This document shows positions 33,795 to 41,977 of a stretch of DNA of 64,000 nucleotides, one piece after another (position 1 is the first letter of the stretch; each line of letters opens with the position of its first letter). The position numbers were made by a program, and so were the translations under genes. Under the pieces are notes generated by a model, which saw nothing but the letters and a program-made list of their open reading frames with translations, searched no databases and was not told the origin of the DNA. The stretch is from the NCBI GenBank assembly GCA_016715945.1, contig JADJXJ010000001.1:1054001-1118000 (forward strand), written 5' to 3'. The DNA comes from Bacteroidota bacterium. Its GTDB lineage: Bacteria; Bacteroidota; Bacteroidia; Bacteroidales; F082.

Positions 33795-34460
33795 ATGCCA
33801 GAAAAACTGAACTTCCAGCACTTTTGCGATTACCTTCGTCACCAATTGACGCTTAAGCTTCCAGGCTATGCTGCCCAGCAACGCATGGAGCCACCGAGCC
33901 GCAGGCAACTGATGATGCAGCCCACAACTGAAGCTCCACGCCAGGGAGCAGTGCTGATTGGCCTTTTTCCTGACGGTGACGACATTTTCACAATGATGAT
34001 CCGGAGAGCGGTGTACGATGGGGTGCACAGCGGCCAGATTGCTTTTCCCGGCGGGAGACGCGAACCTTCTGATCATGATCTGATTCAGACCGCTCTGCGT
34101 GAAGCTGCCGAAGAGGTGGGGATTGATCAAAAACAGGTCGTAGTAGCTGGTACGCTCTCTTCCCTTTATATCCCACCAAGCAATTTCGTCGTCCTGCCTG
34201 TCGTTGCTTTTCTCAATTCCACACCAGAACTCAGGATACAGGAAGAAGAAGTGAACGAAGCTTTCTTTGTCTCAGTCCGGCAATTGGCCAATCCGGACAA
34301 CTGCCGCCTGACTCCCATTATTTTAAGCAGCGGAATCACACTCGAGGCGCCTTCCTACACCATAGGTGATAAAATTATATGGGGAGCAACAGCAATGATT
34401 ATCAGCGAATTATTGCAGCTACTCCCCAACAAATTCCGGCTGCAGCAAATCAGAGAATGA
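33795..34460 (+). CDS. NUDIX hydrolase, CoA pyrophosphatase-like
   Basis: A 221-residue NUDIX protein of the NudL/CoAse type that splits CoA or its derivatives into 4'-phosphopantetheine and adenosine bisphosphate. The NUDIX box is PGGRREPSDHDLIQTALREAAEEVGI, where the acidic pair REAAEE binds the metal and the P-G-G-x-x-E-x-x-D-x-D-L form with TALRE is that of CoA pyrophosphatases. The substrate is inferred from the motif only. The frame also opens at TTG 33777, upstream of and within the promoter box, so ATG 33795 is chosen. Its 3' end overlaps the convergent OsmC gene by 11 bases. Confidence 0.85.
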   Translation: MPEKLNFQHFCDYLRHQLTLKLPGYAAQQRMEPPSRRQLMMQPTTEAPRQGAVLIGLFPDGDDIFTMMIRRAVYDGVHSGQIAFPGGRREPSDHDLIQTALREAAEEVGIDQKQVVVAGTLSSLYIPPSNFVVLPVVAFLNSTPELRIQEEEVNEAFFVSVRQLANPDNCRLTPIILSSGITLEAPSYTIGDKIIWGATAMIISELLQLLPNKFRLQQIRE

Positions 34461-34866
34461 CGATCTTGCTCTCGATCTTGGCGCCCTTACTCAGCAATGC
34501 ACTCACACCGCAATACCTTTCTTTGGAAAGATCCACGGCTTTCTGAAGTTTCTCCATATCCAGGTTGTCGCCTTTGAACATATAGGTCAGCCTGATGGTA
34601 TGGTAATATTTAGGGTGCTCTTCGGTGAGCTCTCCTTCCACTTCCACATTGAACCAGCTAGGTTCAACCCGCATCTTTTTCAGGATACTTACAACATCCA
34701 TTGCCGTGCATCCACCGAGCGATGCCAGGGTGAGCGGCTTAGGCCGGGGACCTTTGTTCTGGCCACCAACCTTTTCGTCGGCATCCATCATCAGTTTGAA
34801 TCCGTTTACCTCGGCTTCGAAGGCCATTTCACCCGTCCAGGTCACATCTACTTTGTTGGTACTCAT
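34450..34866 (-). CDS. OsmC-family protein
   Basis: A 138-residue thiol protein of the OsmC/Ohr superfamily, involved in detoxifying organic peroxides or in unknown redox work. The two reactive cysteines are visible in LGGCTAMDVVSILKK and SKERYCGVSALLSKG. The start used is ATG 34866; the frame is open further upstream, but the residues there are not family-like. The YhfA-like form with short N-terminus fits better than Ohr. It overlaps the NUDIX gene end to end. Confidence 0.9.
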   Translation of the reverse strand: MSTNKVDVTWTGEMAFEAEVNGFKLMMDADEKVGGQNKGPRPKPLTLASLGGCTAMDVVSILKKMRVEPSWFNVEVEGELTEEHPKYYHTIRLTYMFKGDNLDMEKLQKAVDLSKERYCGVSALLSKGAKIESKIVIL

Positions 34867-34888
34867 TGCTATATTGTTTGTATGGTTT

Positions 34889-35932
34889 TCATTTGTTGAA
34901 AGATAGGGCCACCGGTTGAATCCCCACCCTGACCGAATCAATTGTCATGCCACTCTGCCCGAAGATGTAAAGATATCCATCCGACAGACCGTTTCTGTAA
35001 CCTGTAAGGTAAAACCTTCCCTGTGAGCGGTCGTATTTCAGGCTCGTGAATACCCGCCCTGAGTCATCTATCAACTCTTCAACAACCTGATTGCCAGAGC
35101 TTAGGTTGAGACGATATACCCGGCCTGCAAGCACATAAACTGCCTGATTTCCGTCGAAAGCAAGTGCAGCGCTCTGCCGGTCGAATGGCTGAACAGGAAA
35201 GCTGGCTTCGATTGAAAGACTTTCGGGGCTGATACACAGCAAGACATTCGCAGCCTGTTCATTACCCCAGCACAACACCCACAATTTGCCGTCAGGGCCG
35301 GCGCTTAAACCTGCCGGATAACCTGGAAGAGAGATGCTGTCGGTAACAAGATCTGAAATACGGTCGATGACGTAAATCCTGTTGGATGAAACCGAATAAG
35401 CGGGCGCAGCAAACAACCTGTCCGCAAGAACTTCCATGCGCGAAGCCGGACGTGGCAGGAATATGGTGCCCATTTGCTGAAGCGTGGCGGTCTGCATCAC
35501 GTGAATTCCCTTGAGTGTAGCAGACGACATGTAAGTTTTCTCGGCATCAATGGGAACAAGGTAGCCTGGTTCTGTCAGGCGGTGGTATTTGCCGGCCAAC
35601 ATGGCAGTTGAGGCATTAATTACCCAAACTACGGATGACTTTTCGGCAGTTATCAGGGCATATTGTTTCCACAGCCGGATATCATTCAGTCCTTTTCCCG
35701 CAGCAATGCCATTTCTGAGCTCAAAAATATCGCGTCGCAGACTGTTGGAATCGGTGTTGTAGAAATCAATGCTGCCTGCCTCCCCGCTCGCGAGACCGTA
35801 ATTCAGAATGAAAAGTCCGTTGCCAAGCCGGGCAGGCTGTTCGGGCATGGGTTGATCAAGTGCAGGGTCGCACGACGTTAGCAGCGCAACAACAAGTAAA
35901 GCAGCAAAAAAATAAATCCTTGGGTTCATCAT
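34889..35932 (-). CDS. Putative beta-propeller lipoprotein, unknown ligand
   Basis: A 347-residue secreted protein from ATG 35932 (ATG 35929 is equally possible). The signal sequence ends LLTSC, with the lipidated Cys near residue 20. The mature part has repeated strands such as GNGLFILNYGLASGEAGSIDFYNTDSNSL, SAGPDGKLWVLCWGN and SSNRIYVIDRISDLVTDSISLPGYPAGLSAGPDG, typical of seven-bladed propellers of the DUF5074/YncE-like kind in Bacteroidota, often near transport genes. No TonB-dependent receptor is nearby here. The -7 box ends four bases before the ATG, so it is probably leaderless. Confidence 0.8.
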   Translation of the reverse strand: MMNPRIYFFAALLVVALLTSCDPALDQPMPEQPARLGNGLFILNYGLASGEAGSIDFYNTDSNSLRRDIFELRNGIAAGKGLNDIRLWKQYALITAEKSSVVWVINASTAMLAGKYHRLTEPGYLVPIDAEKTYMSSATLKGIHVMQTATLQQMGTIFLPRPASRMEVLADRLFAAPAYSVSSNRIYVIDRISDLVTDSISLPGYPAGLSAGPDGKLWVLCWGNEQAANVLLCISPESLSIEASFPVQPFDRQSAALAFDGNQAVYVLAGRVYRLNLSSGNQVVEELIDDSGRVFTSLKYDRSQGRFYLTGYRNGLSDGYLYIFGQSGMTIDSVRVGIQPVALSFNK

Positions 35933-35936
35933 TATG

Positions 35937-35944
35937 CAAAGATA
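35937..35944 (-). promoter_or_regulatory. -7 promoter box for the propeller lipoprotein, leaderless arrangement
   Basis: The minus strand reads TATCTTTG (perfect TAnnTTTG), followed by four bases and the double ATG at 35927-35932. Confidence 0.55.
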
Positions 35945-36025
35945 AGGTTTGGATGGTTCGGGTGTTTCTTTACGCATCCGACCGGCGCACACATGGTAAT
36001 ATAGTCCGGAAGGCCTGCTTTTCCG

Positions 36026-36033
36026 TATTTTTG
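36026..36033 (+). promoter_or_regulatory. -7 promoter box for the TlpA-like gene
   Basis: TATTTTTG (perfect TAnnTTTG), 42 bases before ATG 36076. Confidence 0.5.
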
Positions 36034-36075
36034 CCGACTGAAAGTAAAACAGAATTATTGCACACGCCGAATACA

Positions 36076-37455
36076 ATGAAAAACAAACTTCTCCTACTGC
36101 TAAGCCTCACACTCACCGGATTGTTGAGTCTGGCTCAAAACGGACACCACATCCTCCTCAGGATGCCTGCCAGCGAAGACCAGACCTTTTTTCTGGCACA
36201 TTACCACGGCGATAAAACCTACCTGATCGATACGAGCAACTACCGTACAGGTGAAGCTTTGTTTGCTGGCAGCGAACCCCTCAGGCAGGGAATTTACATT
36301 CTGGCCAACAGTAAAAAGGAAAAGCTGGCCGAATTTCTTGTGGGCTTTCAGCAGCATTTCAGCCTGGCATTTCCGCCCGATTTCAACCCCTCACAGACCC
36401 TGGTGGAGGGCAGCCTTGAAAATCAGCTCTTCTATGCCTACCTCGACAGGCTCAGCAGTGCCTCCCGCAGCAGCGAGAAACTCAGAGCAAAATTTGATTC
36501 GCTGCCCGAAAACGATCCCGAGCGCGAAAAAATACAGCTACAGCTTAAAGCCCTACAAAACGGCTCCGAGGCCTATCGCGACAGGCTGATCGAAGAAAAT
36601 CCAAACACACTCCTCGCGCTGATCCTCAAGGCAATGAAAGAGCCTGTGGTTCCGGAAGAAATCAAAGAAAACAGGGAAGAAGCCTACCGCTTCTACAAGG
36701 CCAACTACTGGAAAGATGTTGATCTTGGCGACGACAGGCTTATTCGTACTCCCCTGCTTCCACGAAAGTTGCAGCAGTATATGGAGCAACTTGTGCCACC
36801 GTCGCCCGATTCAGTGATTCAGGCAATTGATTTCCTGATGAATCGTGCCCGTGGCGCCCAGGAGATCACTGATTTTCTGGCCTGGCATTTCCTCTCGGAA
36901 TATCAGCAACCCAAGCTCATGGGAATGGACAAAGCTTTTGTGCATGTTGCCGATAACTACTTTTTGAAAGGGAAAGTCAGTAGCCTTACCCCATCCATCC
37001 GCGAAAAGATTCAGGAACGTGCCGACCGCGTGCGCCCCACCCTGCTCGGAAATCCGGCACCCGATATGTGGCTGATCGACACTACCGGCGCTTACCGGTC
37101 GTTCAAAGAGCTGAAATCGGAATATGTCGTAATTGTGTTCTGGGACCAGACCTGCAGCCATTGTAAAAAGGAACTCGAAGACCTGAGTAAAGTTTATTCA
37201 AACAAAAAGTTTGATTTTGAAGTATTTGCCGTCAATACAACCAACGACTACGACGGCTGGAAACATTACATCAATGAGAAAAAGTACCCCTGGCTGCATG
37301 TGAACGGCACCAAAAGTTTCACCCCCGATTTTCACCAACTTTATGATATTTACAGCGTGCCAGTGATTTACATACTCGACCGCGATCGTCGCATCATCGC
37401 CAAACGAATCGCTGCACAATTCATCGAACAAATTATACAAAGTACCATCCCCTAA
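36076..37455 (+). CDS. Periplasmic thioredoxin-like protein (TlpA type) with N-terminal DUF4369/DUF5106-like domains
   Basis: A 459-residue secreted thiol-disulfide oxidoreductase. A signal peptide (1-20) is followed by a beta-rich DUF4369-like region (25-130), a helical DUF5106-like region (about 130-320) and a C-terminal thioredoxin fold with FWDQTCSHCKKEL (C360, C363). The cis-Pro loop is VPVIYILDRD. This layout is frequent in Bacteroidota and probably reduces cysteines of envelope proteins. The frame is open from 35860, but the promoter and signal peptide fix the start at 36076. Confidence 0.88.
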   Translation: MKNKLLLLLSLTLTGLLSLAQNGHHILLRMPASEDQTFFLAHYHGDKTYLIDTSNYRTGEALFAGSEPLRQGIYILANSKKEKLAEFLVGFQQHFSLAFPPDFNPSQTLVEGSLENQLFYAYLDRLSSASRSSEKLRAKFDSLPENDPEREKIQLQLKALQNGSEAYRDRLIEENPNTLLALILKAMKEPVVPEEIKENREEAYRFYKANYWKDVDLGDDRLIRTPLLPRKLQQYMEQLVPPSPDSVIQAIDFLMNRARGAQEITDFLAWHFLSEYQQPKLMGMDKAFVHVADNYFLKGKVSSLTPSIREKIQERADRVRPTLLGNPAPDMWLIDTTGAYRSFKELKSEYVVIVFWDQTCSHCKKELEDLSKVYSNKKFDFEVFAVNTTNDYDGWKHYINEKKYPWLHVNGTKSFTPDFHQLYDIYSVPVIYILDRDRRIIAKRIAAQFIEQIIQSTIP

Positions 37456-37458
37456 AAA

Positions 37459-37495
37459 TGGTTAATTACAATTTTTGGAAATTAACCACGTTTTT
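37459..37495 (+). terminator. Terminator after the TlpA-like gene
   Basis: TGGTTAATT (37459-37467) / AATTAACCA (37480-37488), 12-base loop, then a T-run at 37491-37495. Confidence 0.65.
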
Positions 37496-37520
37496 GGAAA
37501 ACGTTCACTGAAGCACACAG

Positions 37521-38285
37521 GTGACAAAGCATATCAAGCGGCATAAGTTGACATTTCCGGCATTTATCCTGACTGCCTGTTTGCTGTTTCTGTTGTTGCC
37601 TGTAAGAGCCCAGACAATGTTTCACAATAAAAGATATTATCCTCCTGGGGTTAGATTCACCCTTGGATTTGGGCCTACGACCAATTTTACCGACATCAAA
37701 AAAAACAAGGTTTTCAATTCATTCAAGCCGGTCGACGAATGGAGGGGCGTGGCGCAAGCCACCCTGGAATACGAGGTCACAGAATATCTCAATGTGCGCG
37801 GCCACCTGTCGTATGCCCAGATAGCCGGCGCAAGTAATCATCTCAGGTTTCAGGCTGACCTTATTGAGACAAGTACAACAATAAATATCAACCCCATACT
37901 TCTATTTGAGAATTACGATGGCAGCCAGCGTTGGTTTCCCAGCATCATTCTGGGAGTTGGCCTGGCACACTACAATTCTGTGCTCGTGGATAAGCAAGAC
38001 AACGAGGTGTCGTCGCGCGGCTTTGGGCGCGGAGGAGGTTTGTTCGGTTATGTAATCGAAGGAGTCGCTATTGGTGGCATTGGTCTAAGCTATGCGATCA
38101 ACGAAAACTGGAGTGTACGCATCGAACTGGCAAACCGATGGATGAGCGAGGACAACCTGGACAGCTACATCAGCCGTTCTCCCTACGATTTTTACAACTT
38201 CGCCATTGCATCGGTGGGTTACAAATTCTTCCGAAAGAATCGTTACCCATTGATCTCCACGCTCCCTCCAACGCGCAGAAACTAA
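37521..38285 (+). CDS. Outer-membrane beta-barrel protein, unknown function
   Basis: A 254-residue protein starting at GTG 37521, with a signal peptide (hydrophobic run TFPAFILTACLLFLLLP and cleavage after VRAQ). The mature sequence alternates aromatic and small residues in strands (RFTLGFGPTTNFTDI, YLNVRGHLSYAQIAG, WFPSIILGVGLAHY, IGLSYAINENWSVRIELANRW), and the last strand ends NFAIASVGYKFFRK, so an 8-strand-type barrel in the outer membrane is likely. I do not recognise a specific family. It stands alone, between two terminators. Confidence 0.75.
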   Translation: MTKHIKRHKLTFPAFILTACLLFLLLPVRAQTMFHNKRYYPPGVRFTLGFGPTTNFTDIKKNKVFNSFKPVDEWRGVAQATLEYEVTEYLNVRGHLSYAQIAGASNHLRFQADLIETSTTININPILLFENYDGSQRWFPSIILGVGLAHYNSVLVDKQDNEVSSRGFGRGGGLFGYVIEGVAIGGIGLSYAINENWSVRIELANRWMSEDNLDSYISRSPYDFYNFAIASVGYKFFRKNRYPLISTLPPTRRN

Positions 38286-38306
38286 AAAAGCGCCCTGGCA
38301 GGCGCT
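38284..38306 (-). terminator. Terminator of tRNA-Val
   Basis: On the minus strand, AGCGCC, loop TGCCAG, GGCGCT, then T6. It also sits right behind the barrel gene stop on the other strand. Confidence 0.75.
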
Positions 38307-38313
38307 ATTTCTG

Positions 38314-38388
38314 TGGGCATTACTGGACTCGAACCAGTGACTTCCACCCTGTCAAGGTGACACTCTGAACCAACTGAGTTAAATGCCC
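38314..38388 (-). tRNA. tRNA-Val (GAC)
   Basis: A 75-base cloverleaf on the minus strand. Acceptor arms GGGCATT/AATGCCC, anticodon loop TTGACAG with anticodon GAC (38356-38358 region), T loop GGTTCGAGTCC. CCA is not encoded. Confidence 0.93.
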
Positions 38389-38397
38389 ATTGCGCTG

Positions 38398-38427
38398 CAA
38401 ATTTACGAATATCCCGGCTATTGTCAA
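38398..38427 (-). promoter_or_regulatory. Promoter of tRNA-Val
   Basis: On the minus strand, TTG (38425-38427), a 19-base spacer and TAAATTTG (38398-38405), 10 bases before the tRNA. Confidence 0.6.
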
Positions 38428-38446
38428 GCCTGTTCGGGCTTTTGCG

Positions 38447-38454
38447 TAAATTTG
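38447..38454 (+). promoter_or_regulatory. -7 promoter box for dipeptidyl peptidase IV
   Basis: TAAATTTG (perfect TAnnTTTG), 24 bases before ATG 38479. The nearest -33 TTG (38421-38423) is 23 bases away and touches the divergent tRNA-Val element. Confidence 0.5.
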
Positions 38455-38478
38455 AAGCAGATTGAAAACTGTGTCAAC

Positions 38479-40686
38479 ATGCAAAATTACCGTATCATCC
38501 TCTGTTTGTTCGGTTTACTCCTCTTCGCACAACCTTATTCGGCCAAGGGACAAACAAAAGAAATCACAGTCGAAGACATCTGGGCAAGTCGCAAATTCAG
38601 CGCTGAGGGCGTCTTTGGCATCCATCCGCTGAACGACGGAAAAAGTTATGCCACCATCGAGAAAGGAAACCTGAATGTGTATGCCTATGCCGACGGGCAT
38701 TTGGTACAAACACTCATACAGTCTGATGAACTGATCACAGCCGACAGCGTCAAAATCAACCTGCAATCGTACGAACTCAGCCAGGACGAAACACTCGCAC
38801 TGATACCCTGGGCCACAGAGTCCATATATCGCCACTCCTCAAGGTCAGACTACTACATTTTTGACCTTCGCACCCGTAAGCTCTTCCCCTTGAGCAAAGG
38901 AGGCAAACAGCAGCTGGCCACCTTCTCCCCCGACGGCACAAAGGTGGCATTTGTGCGCGACAACAACATTTTCGTGCGTGATTTATCCTCAGACGCTGAA
39001 ACCCAAATCACCAGCGACGGCAAACAAAACCACATCATCAACGGAACCACCGACTGGGTGTACGAAGAAGAATTCAGCTTCACGCAGGCATTTTTCTGGT
39101 CGCCCGACAGCCGGCGTATCGCTTATCTGAAATTCAACGAAAGCCGGGTTCGGGAGTTTAACATGGTGTATTACAATGACCTGTACCCCGAATTATACAC
39201 CTACAAGTATCCAAAAGCCGGCGAAGACAACTCCATTGTTACGGTGCACATCTGGGACAGCTCTACCGGTAAAACCATACAGATTGACACAGGCGCAGAA
39301 ACCGATATCTACATCCCCCGCATTGGCTGGACTACCAATCCGGAACTGCTGAGCATTCAAAGGCTGAACCGCCTGCAAAATCACCTCGAAATTCTCCTGG
39401 CTGAAGCAAGCACAGGCAAGGTTCGAACGCTTTATCAGGAAAAAAATCAATGGTATATCGACATCACCGACGACCTGACATTTCTGCCCGATGGCCGCCA
39501 TTTCCTGATTACCAGCGAGAAGGATGGAAACAACCACATCTATCTTTTCGACATGAGTGGCAAGCTCGTCCGGCAGCTCACCAAAGGCCCCTGGGATGTG
39601 ACAAAACTCTATGGATACAGCACCAGGCACAAACGCATCTTCTTTCAGGCAGCCACAGTTTCGCCCACAGAGCGTCAGCTTTACAGTGTTGACCTGCGCG
39701 GACGCATCAGCCCCCTGGTGCTGAGCTCCGGTCACAACAATGCCTTTTTCAGCAGCGATTTCAGCTATTTCATCCACAGCCACTCCACCATCAACCAGCC
39801 CCCCGTGTTCACAATGCGCAATCTGCAGGGCAAAGAGCTTCGTCTGCTGCGCGATAACGAAAAACTCCGGAATACCATGAAAGAATACGGCTGGCAGGAC
39901 TTTGAATTTTTCACCGTTGAGCACCCCTCAATTACATTGCCCGACGGCAACCCGGTTGGCCTGAATGCCTGGATGCTTAAACCCAGGGACTTCGATCCGC
40001 TCAAAAAATATCCTGTGCTCATATATATATATGGTGGACCCGGCGCACAAACGGTAAACAACAGCTGGAGCGGTGGCAACAACTGGTGGTTTCAGATGCT
40101 GGCCTCGCAGGGTTTCATAGTAGTGTCGGTTGACAACAGAGGCACAGGTGCTAGGGGCGAGACGTTTAAAAAAATGACTTATCTGCAGCTTGGCAAATAT
40201 GAAACCGAAGACCTCATCACTACAGCAAATTTTCTCGCCGGCCTGAACTATGTGGATGCCAGCCGTATCGGAGTGTTCGGCTGGAGCTATGGCGGATACA
40301 TGTCGAGCCTGGGCATCACCAAAGGTGCGGATGTATTCAAATCAGCAATTGCCGTGGCGCCTGTGACCAACTGGAGGTATTACGACAACATCTACACCGA
40401 AAGATATATGCGCAAACCCCAGGACAATGCAGATGGATACGACCAGAATTCACCCATCAACCATGTATCGGCCATCAAAGGAAATTATCTGCTTGTCCAT
40501 GGCAGTGCCGACGACAATGTGCACTACCAGAATGCTATGGAAATGATCAACGCTTTGGTGGCAGCCAACAAACAATTTGAGCTGATGATATATCCCAACA
40601 GGAACCATGGAATTTTCGGCGGAAACACCAGGGTGCACCTTTACAAGCTGATGACCGACTTTTTGCATCGCACGCTTCAAAATTAA
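38479..40686 (+). CDS. Dipeptidyl peptidase IV (S9 family)
   Basis: Exported serine peptidase that removes N-terminal dipeptides (X-Pro/X-Ala). The 735 residues include a signal peptide (1-24, ending YSAKG), an eight-bladed propeller with the DPP4 double-Glu motif DWVYEEEF (E196-E198) that holds the substrate amino terminus, and the alpha/beta-hydrolase with S603 in FGWSYGGYM, D678 in HGSADDNVHYQ and H710 in PNRNHGIFG. All catalytic residues are present. The frame is open back to 38383, but that part overlaps tRNA-Val. It supports growth on peptides. Confidence 0.95.
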   Translation: MQNYRIILCLFGLLLFAQPYSAKGQTKEITVEDIWASRKFSAEGVFGIHPLNDGKSYATIEKGNLNVYAYADGHLVQTLIQSDELITADSVKINLQSYELSQDETLALIPWATESIYRHSSRSDYYIFDLRTRKLFPLSKGGKQQLATFSPDGTKVAFVRDNNIFVRDLSSDAETQITSDGKQNHIINGTTDWVYEEEFSFTQAFFWSPDSRRIAYLKFNESRVREFNMVYYNDLYPELYTYKYPKAGEDNSIVTVHIWDSSTGKTIQIDTGAETDIYIPRIGWTTNPELLSIQRLNRLQNHLEILLAEASTGKVRTLYQEKNQWYIDITDDLTFLPDGRHFLITSEKDGNNHIYLFDMSGKLVRQLTKGPWDVTKLYGYSTRHKRIFFQAATVSPTERQLYSVDLRGRISPLVLSSGHNNAFFSSDFSYFIHSHSTINQPPVFTMRNLQGKELRLLRDNEKLRNTMKEYGWQDFEFFTVEHPSITLPDGNPVGLNAWMLKPRDFDPLKKYPVLIYIYGGPGAQTVNNSWSGGNNWWFQMLASQGFIVVSVDNRGTGARGETFKKMTYLQLGKYETEDLITTANFLAGLNYVDASRIGVFGWSYGGYMSSLGITKGADVFKSAIAVAPVTNWRYYDNIYTERYMRKPQDNADGYDQNSPINHVSAIKGNYLLVHGSADDNVHYQNAMEMINALVAANKQFELMIYPNRNHGIFGGNTRVHLYKLMTDFLHRTLQN

Positions 40687-40696
40687 TCTTTCATTG

Positions 40697-40728
40697 TTTG
40701 GCTCCTAAGAAATATTTTTCTACCTTTG
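40697..40728 (+). promoter_or_regulatory. Promoter of rpsU
   Basis: TTTG (40697-40700), 20-base spacer, TACCTTTG (40721-40728): near-ideal Bacteroidota promoter 59 bases before the ATG. Confidence 0.75.
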
Positions 40729-40787
40729 CCGCCCGATTAATCACTCCTGATTATTAACCATTTAAAAAGAAAGAGAGCGTATTCAAC

Positions 40788-40982
40788 ATGATTATTGTTC
40801 CTGTAAAAGAAGGCGAAAGCATCGACCGCGCGTTGAAAAAGTACAAGAGGAAATTTGAAAAAACCGGTGTAATGCGCGAACTGCGTAACCGCCAGAAATT
40901 CACCAAGCCCTCTGTAATCCGCCGCGAACAAAAGCTGAAGGCTATCTACGTGCAGAAGCTTCGCCAGGAATCGGAATCCTGA
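40788..40982 (+). CDS. rpsU: 30S ribosomal protein S21
   Basis: Small basic protein of the 30S head, near the anti-Shine-Dalgarno, that affects initiation. The 64 residues begin MIIVPVKEGESIDRALKKYKRKFEKTGVMRELR, the standard S21 pattern, with a basic C-terminus. It is the first gene of the xerC-hpf-tuf region, followed by a very strong hairpin. Confidence 0.97.
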   Translation: MIIVPVKEGESIDRALKKYKRKFEKTGVMRELRNRQKFTKPSVIRREQKLKAIYVQKLRQESES

Positions 40983-41014
40983 TCCGATCCTGATTTTACA
41001 AAGGCAATTTTCAA

Positions 41015-41064
41015 AAAAACTTTGATGTTGGTTAGTTTTGTGCTAACTTTACATCAAAGTTTTT
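41015..41064. terminator. Large bidirectional hairpin/terminator between rpsU and xerC
   Basis: A 14-base outer stem (41015-41028 with 41051-41064; core ACTTTGATGT/ACATCAAAGT flanked by A- and T-runs) and a 5-base inner stem GTTAG/CTAAC (41031-41035/41043-41047). It ends in TTTTT on the plus strand, 32 bases after the rpsU stop. Confidence 0.8.
41021..41051 (+). promoter_or_regulatory. Candidate xerC promoter inside the hairpin
   Basis: TTTG (41021-41024), 19-base spacer, TAACTTTA (41044-41051, one mismatch), 20 bases before xerC. A second box TAGTTTTG lies at 41033-41040. Both sit inside the terminator hairpin. Confidence 0.5.
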
Positions 41065-41071
41065 CGCTTTT

Positions 41072-41944
41072 ATGACTCCCGACAGCTTCCTCGCTTACCT
41101 CAAATACGAACGACGCGCCTCCGACCACACCATCACGGCCTACCAAACCGACCTTGCACAATTTCAGGACTTCTGTGCTAATCAATTTGAAATCTTCGAC
41201 ATAACCCTTGTGCAGCCTTTCATGATCCGGGAATGGATGGCAAGTCTGAAATCATCCGGCCTGGAAAATCGCAGCATCAACAGGAAAAAGTCATCCGTCA
41301 GTGCTTTCTATAAATACTGCCAGCAATGCGATGCGTCGCTTCAAAACCCTGCCCGGCTGCTCAAATCGCTGAAAACGAGCACACGGACAGCAAGTTTTGT
41401 TCCCGAAGGTGATATGAAACGACATCGCGCACCAGAAACCTCTGACTTTGAACCCCTTCGCAACCACCTCATAATCGAGTTTCTGTATCAGACCGGCCTC
41501 AGACGTGCCGAATTGCTGTCGCTCACGCAATCAAACTTCGATCTGAGCCGGCAAATGATTAAGTTTACGGGTAAAGGCAACAAACAGCGCATCGTGCCTT
41601 TGCCGCCAGATCTCATCAATCGCATATCCAATTACATACAGCTAAAGGAAAAACTCTTTCCCGGTGTTGCACATTTTTTAGTCAGCGCTCGGGGAAAACC
41701 TATGCCGGCTTCCACGCTGCATAAAATCGTTGCAGAAGGGCTGGGCGCAATCACAACCTTGACGAAACGCAGCCCCCATGTTTTGCGCCATACCTACGCA
41801 ACACACCTTGTAAATAATGGTGCACCTCTCATTGCAGTGAAGGAACTTTTGGGACACAGTTCGCTTGCGGCAACAGAGATATACGTGCACAACAGCATAG
41901 CCCAACTCAAAAAAATTCATCAGCAGGCCCATCCAAAGGGCTAA
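41072..41944 (+). CDS. xerC: Tyrosine recombinase XerC
   Basis: Site-specific recombinase that resolves chromosome dimers at dif with XerD. The 290 residues comprise an N-terminal SAM-like DNA-binding domain (MTPDSFLAYLKYERRASDHTI) and a catalytic domain with Arg in TGLRRAELL, Lys in FTGKGNKQR, HxxR in HVLRHTYATHL, the H in LLGHSSLAATEIYVH and the nucleophile Tyr in the same stretch. Conserved beside hpf in Bacteroidota, so it is a core gene and not part of an integron or phage. The hpf gene follows after 33 bases. Confidence 0.95.
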   Translation: MTPDSFLAYLKYERRASDHTITAYQTDLAQFQDFCANQFEIFDITLVQPFMIREWMASLKSSGLENRSINRKKSSVSAFYKYCQQCDASLQNPARLLKSLKTSTRTASFVPEGDMKRHRAPETSDFEPLRNHLIIEFLYQTGLRRAELLSLTQSNFDLSRQMIKFTGKGNKQRIVPLPPDLINRISNYIQLKEKLFPGVAHFLVSARGKPMPASTLHKIVAEGLGAITTLTKRSPHVLRHTYATHLVNNGAPLIAVKELLGHSSLAATEIYVHNSIAQLKKIHQQAHPKG

Positions 41945-41977
41945 TTTGACAACCATAACAAAAAACAGGAGGTACTT

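Noticed and set aside
38383..38478. N-terminal extension of DPP IV
   Set aside because: It overlaps the 5' end of tRNA-Val and lies upstream of the -7 box; the signal peptide begins at 38479.
41072..41944. Mobile-element integrase
   Set aside because: The tyrosine recombinase sits in the conserved rpsU-hpf-tuf neighbourhood and has XerC length and motifs; no attachment sites or cargo are seen.
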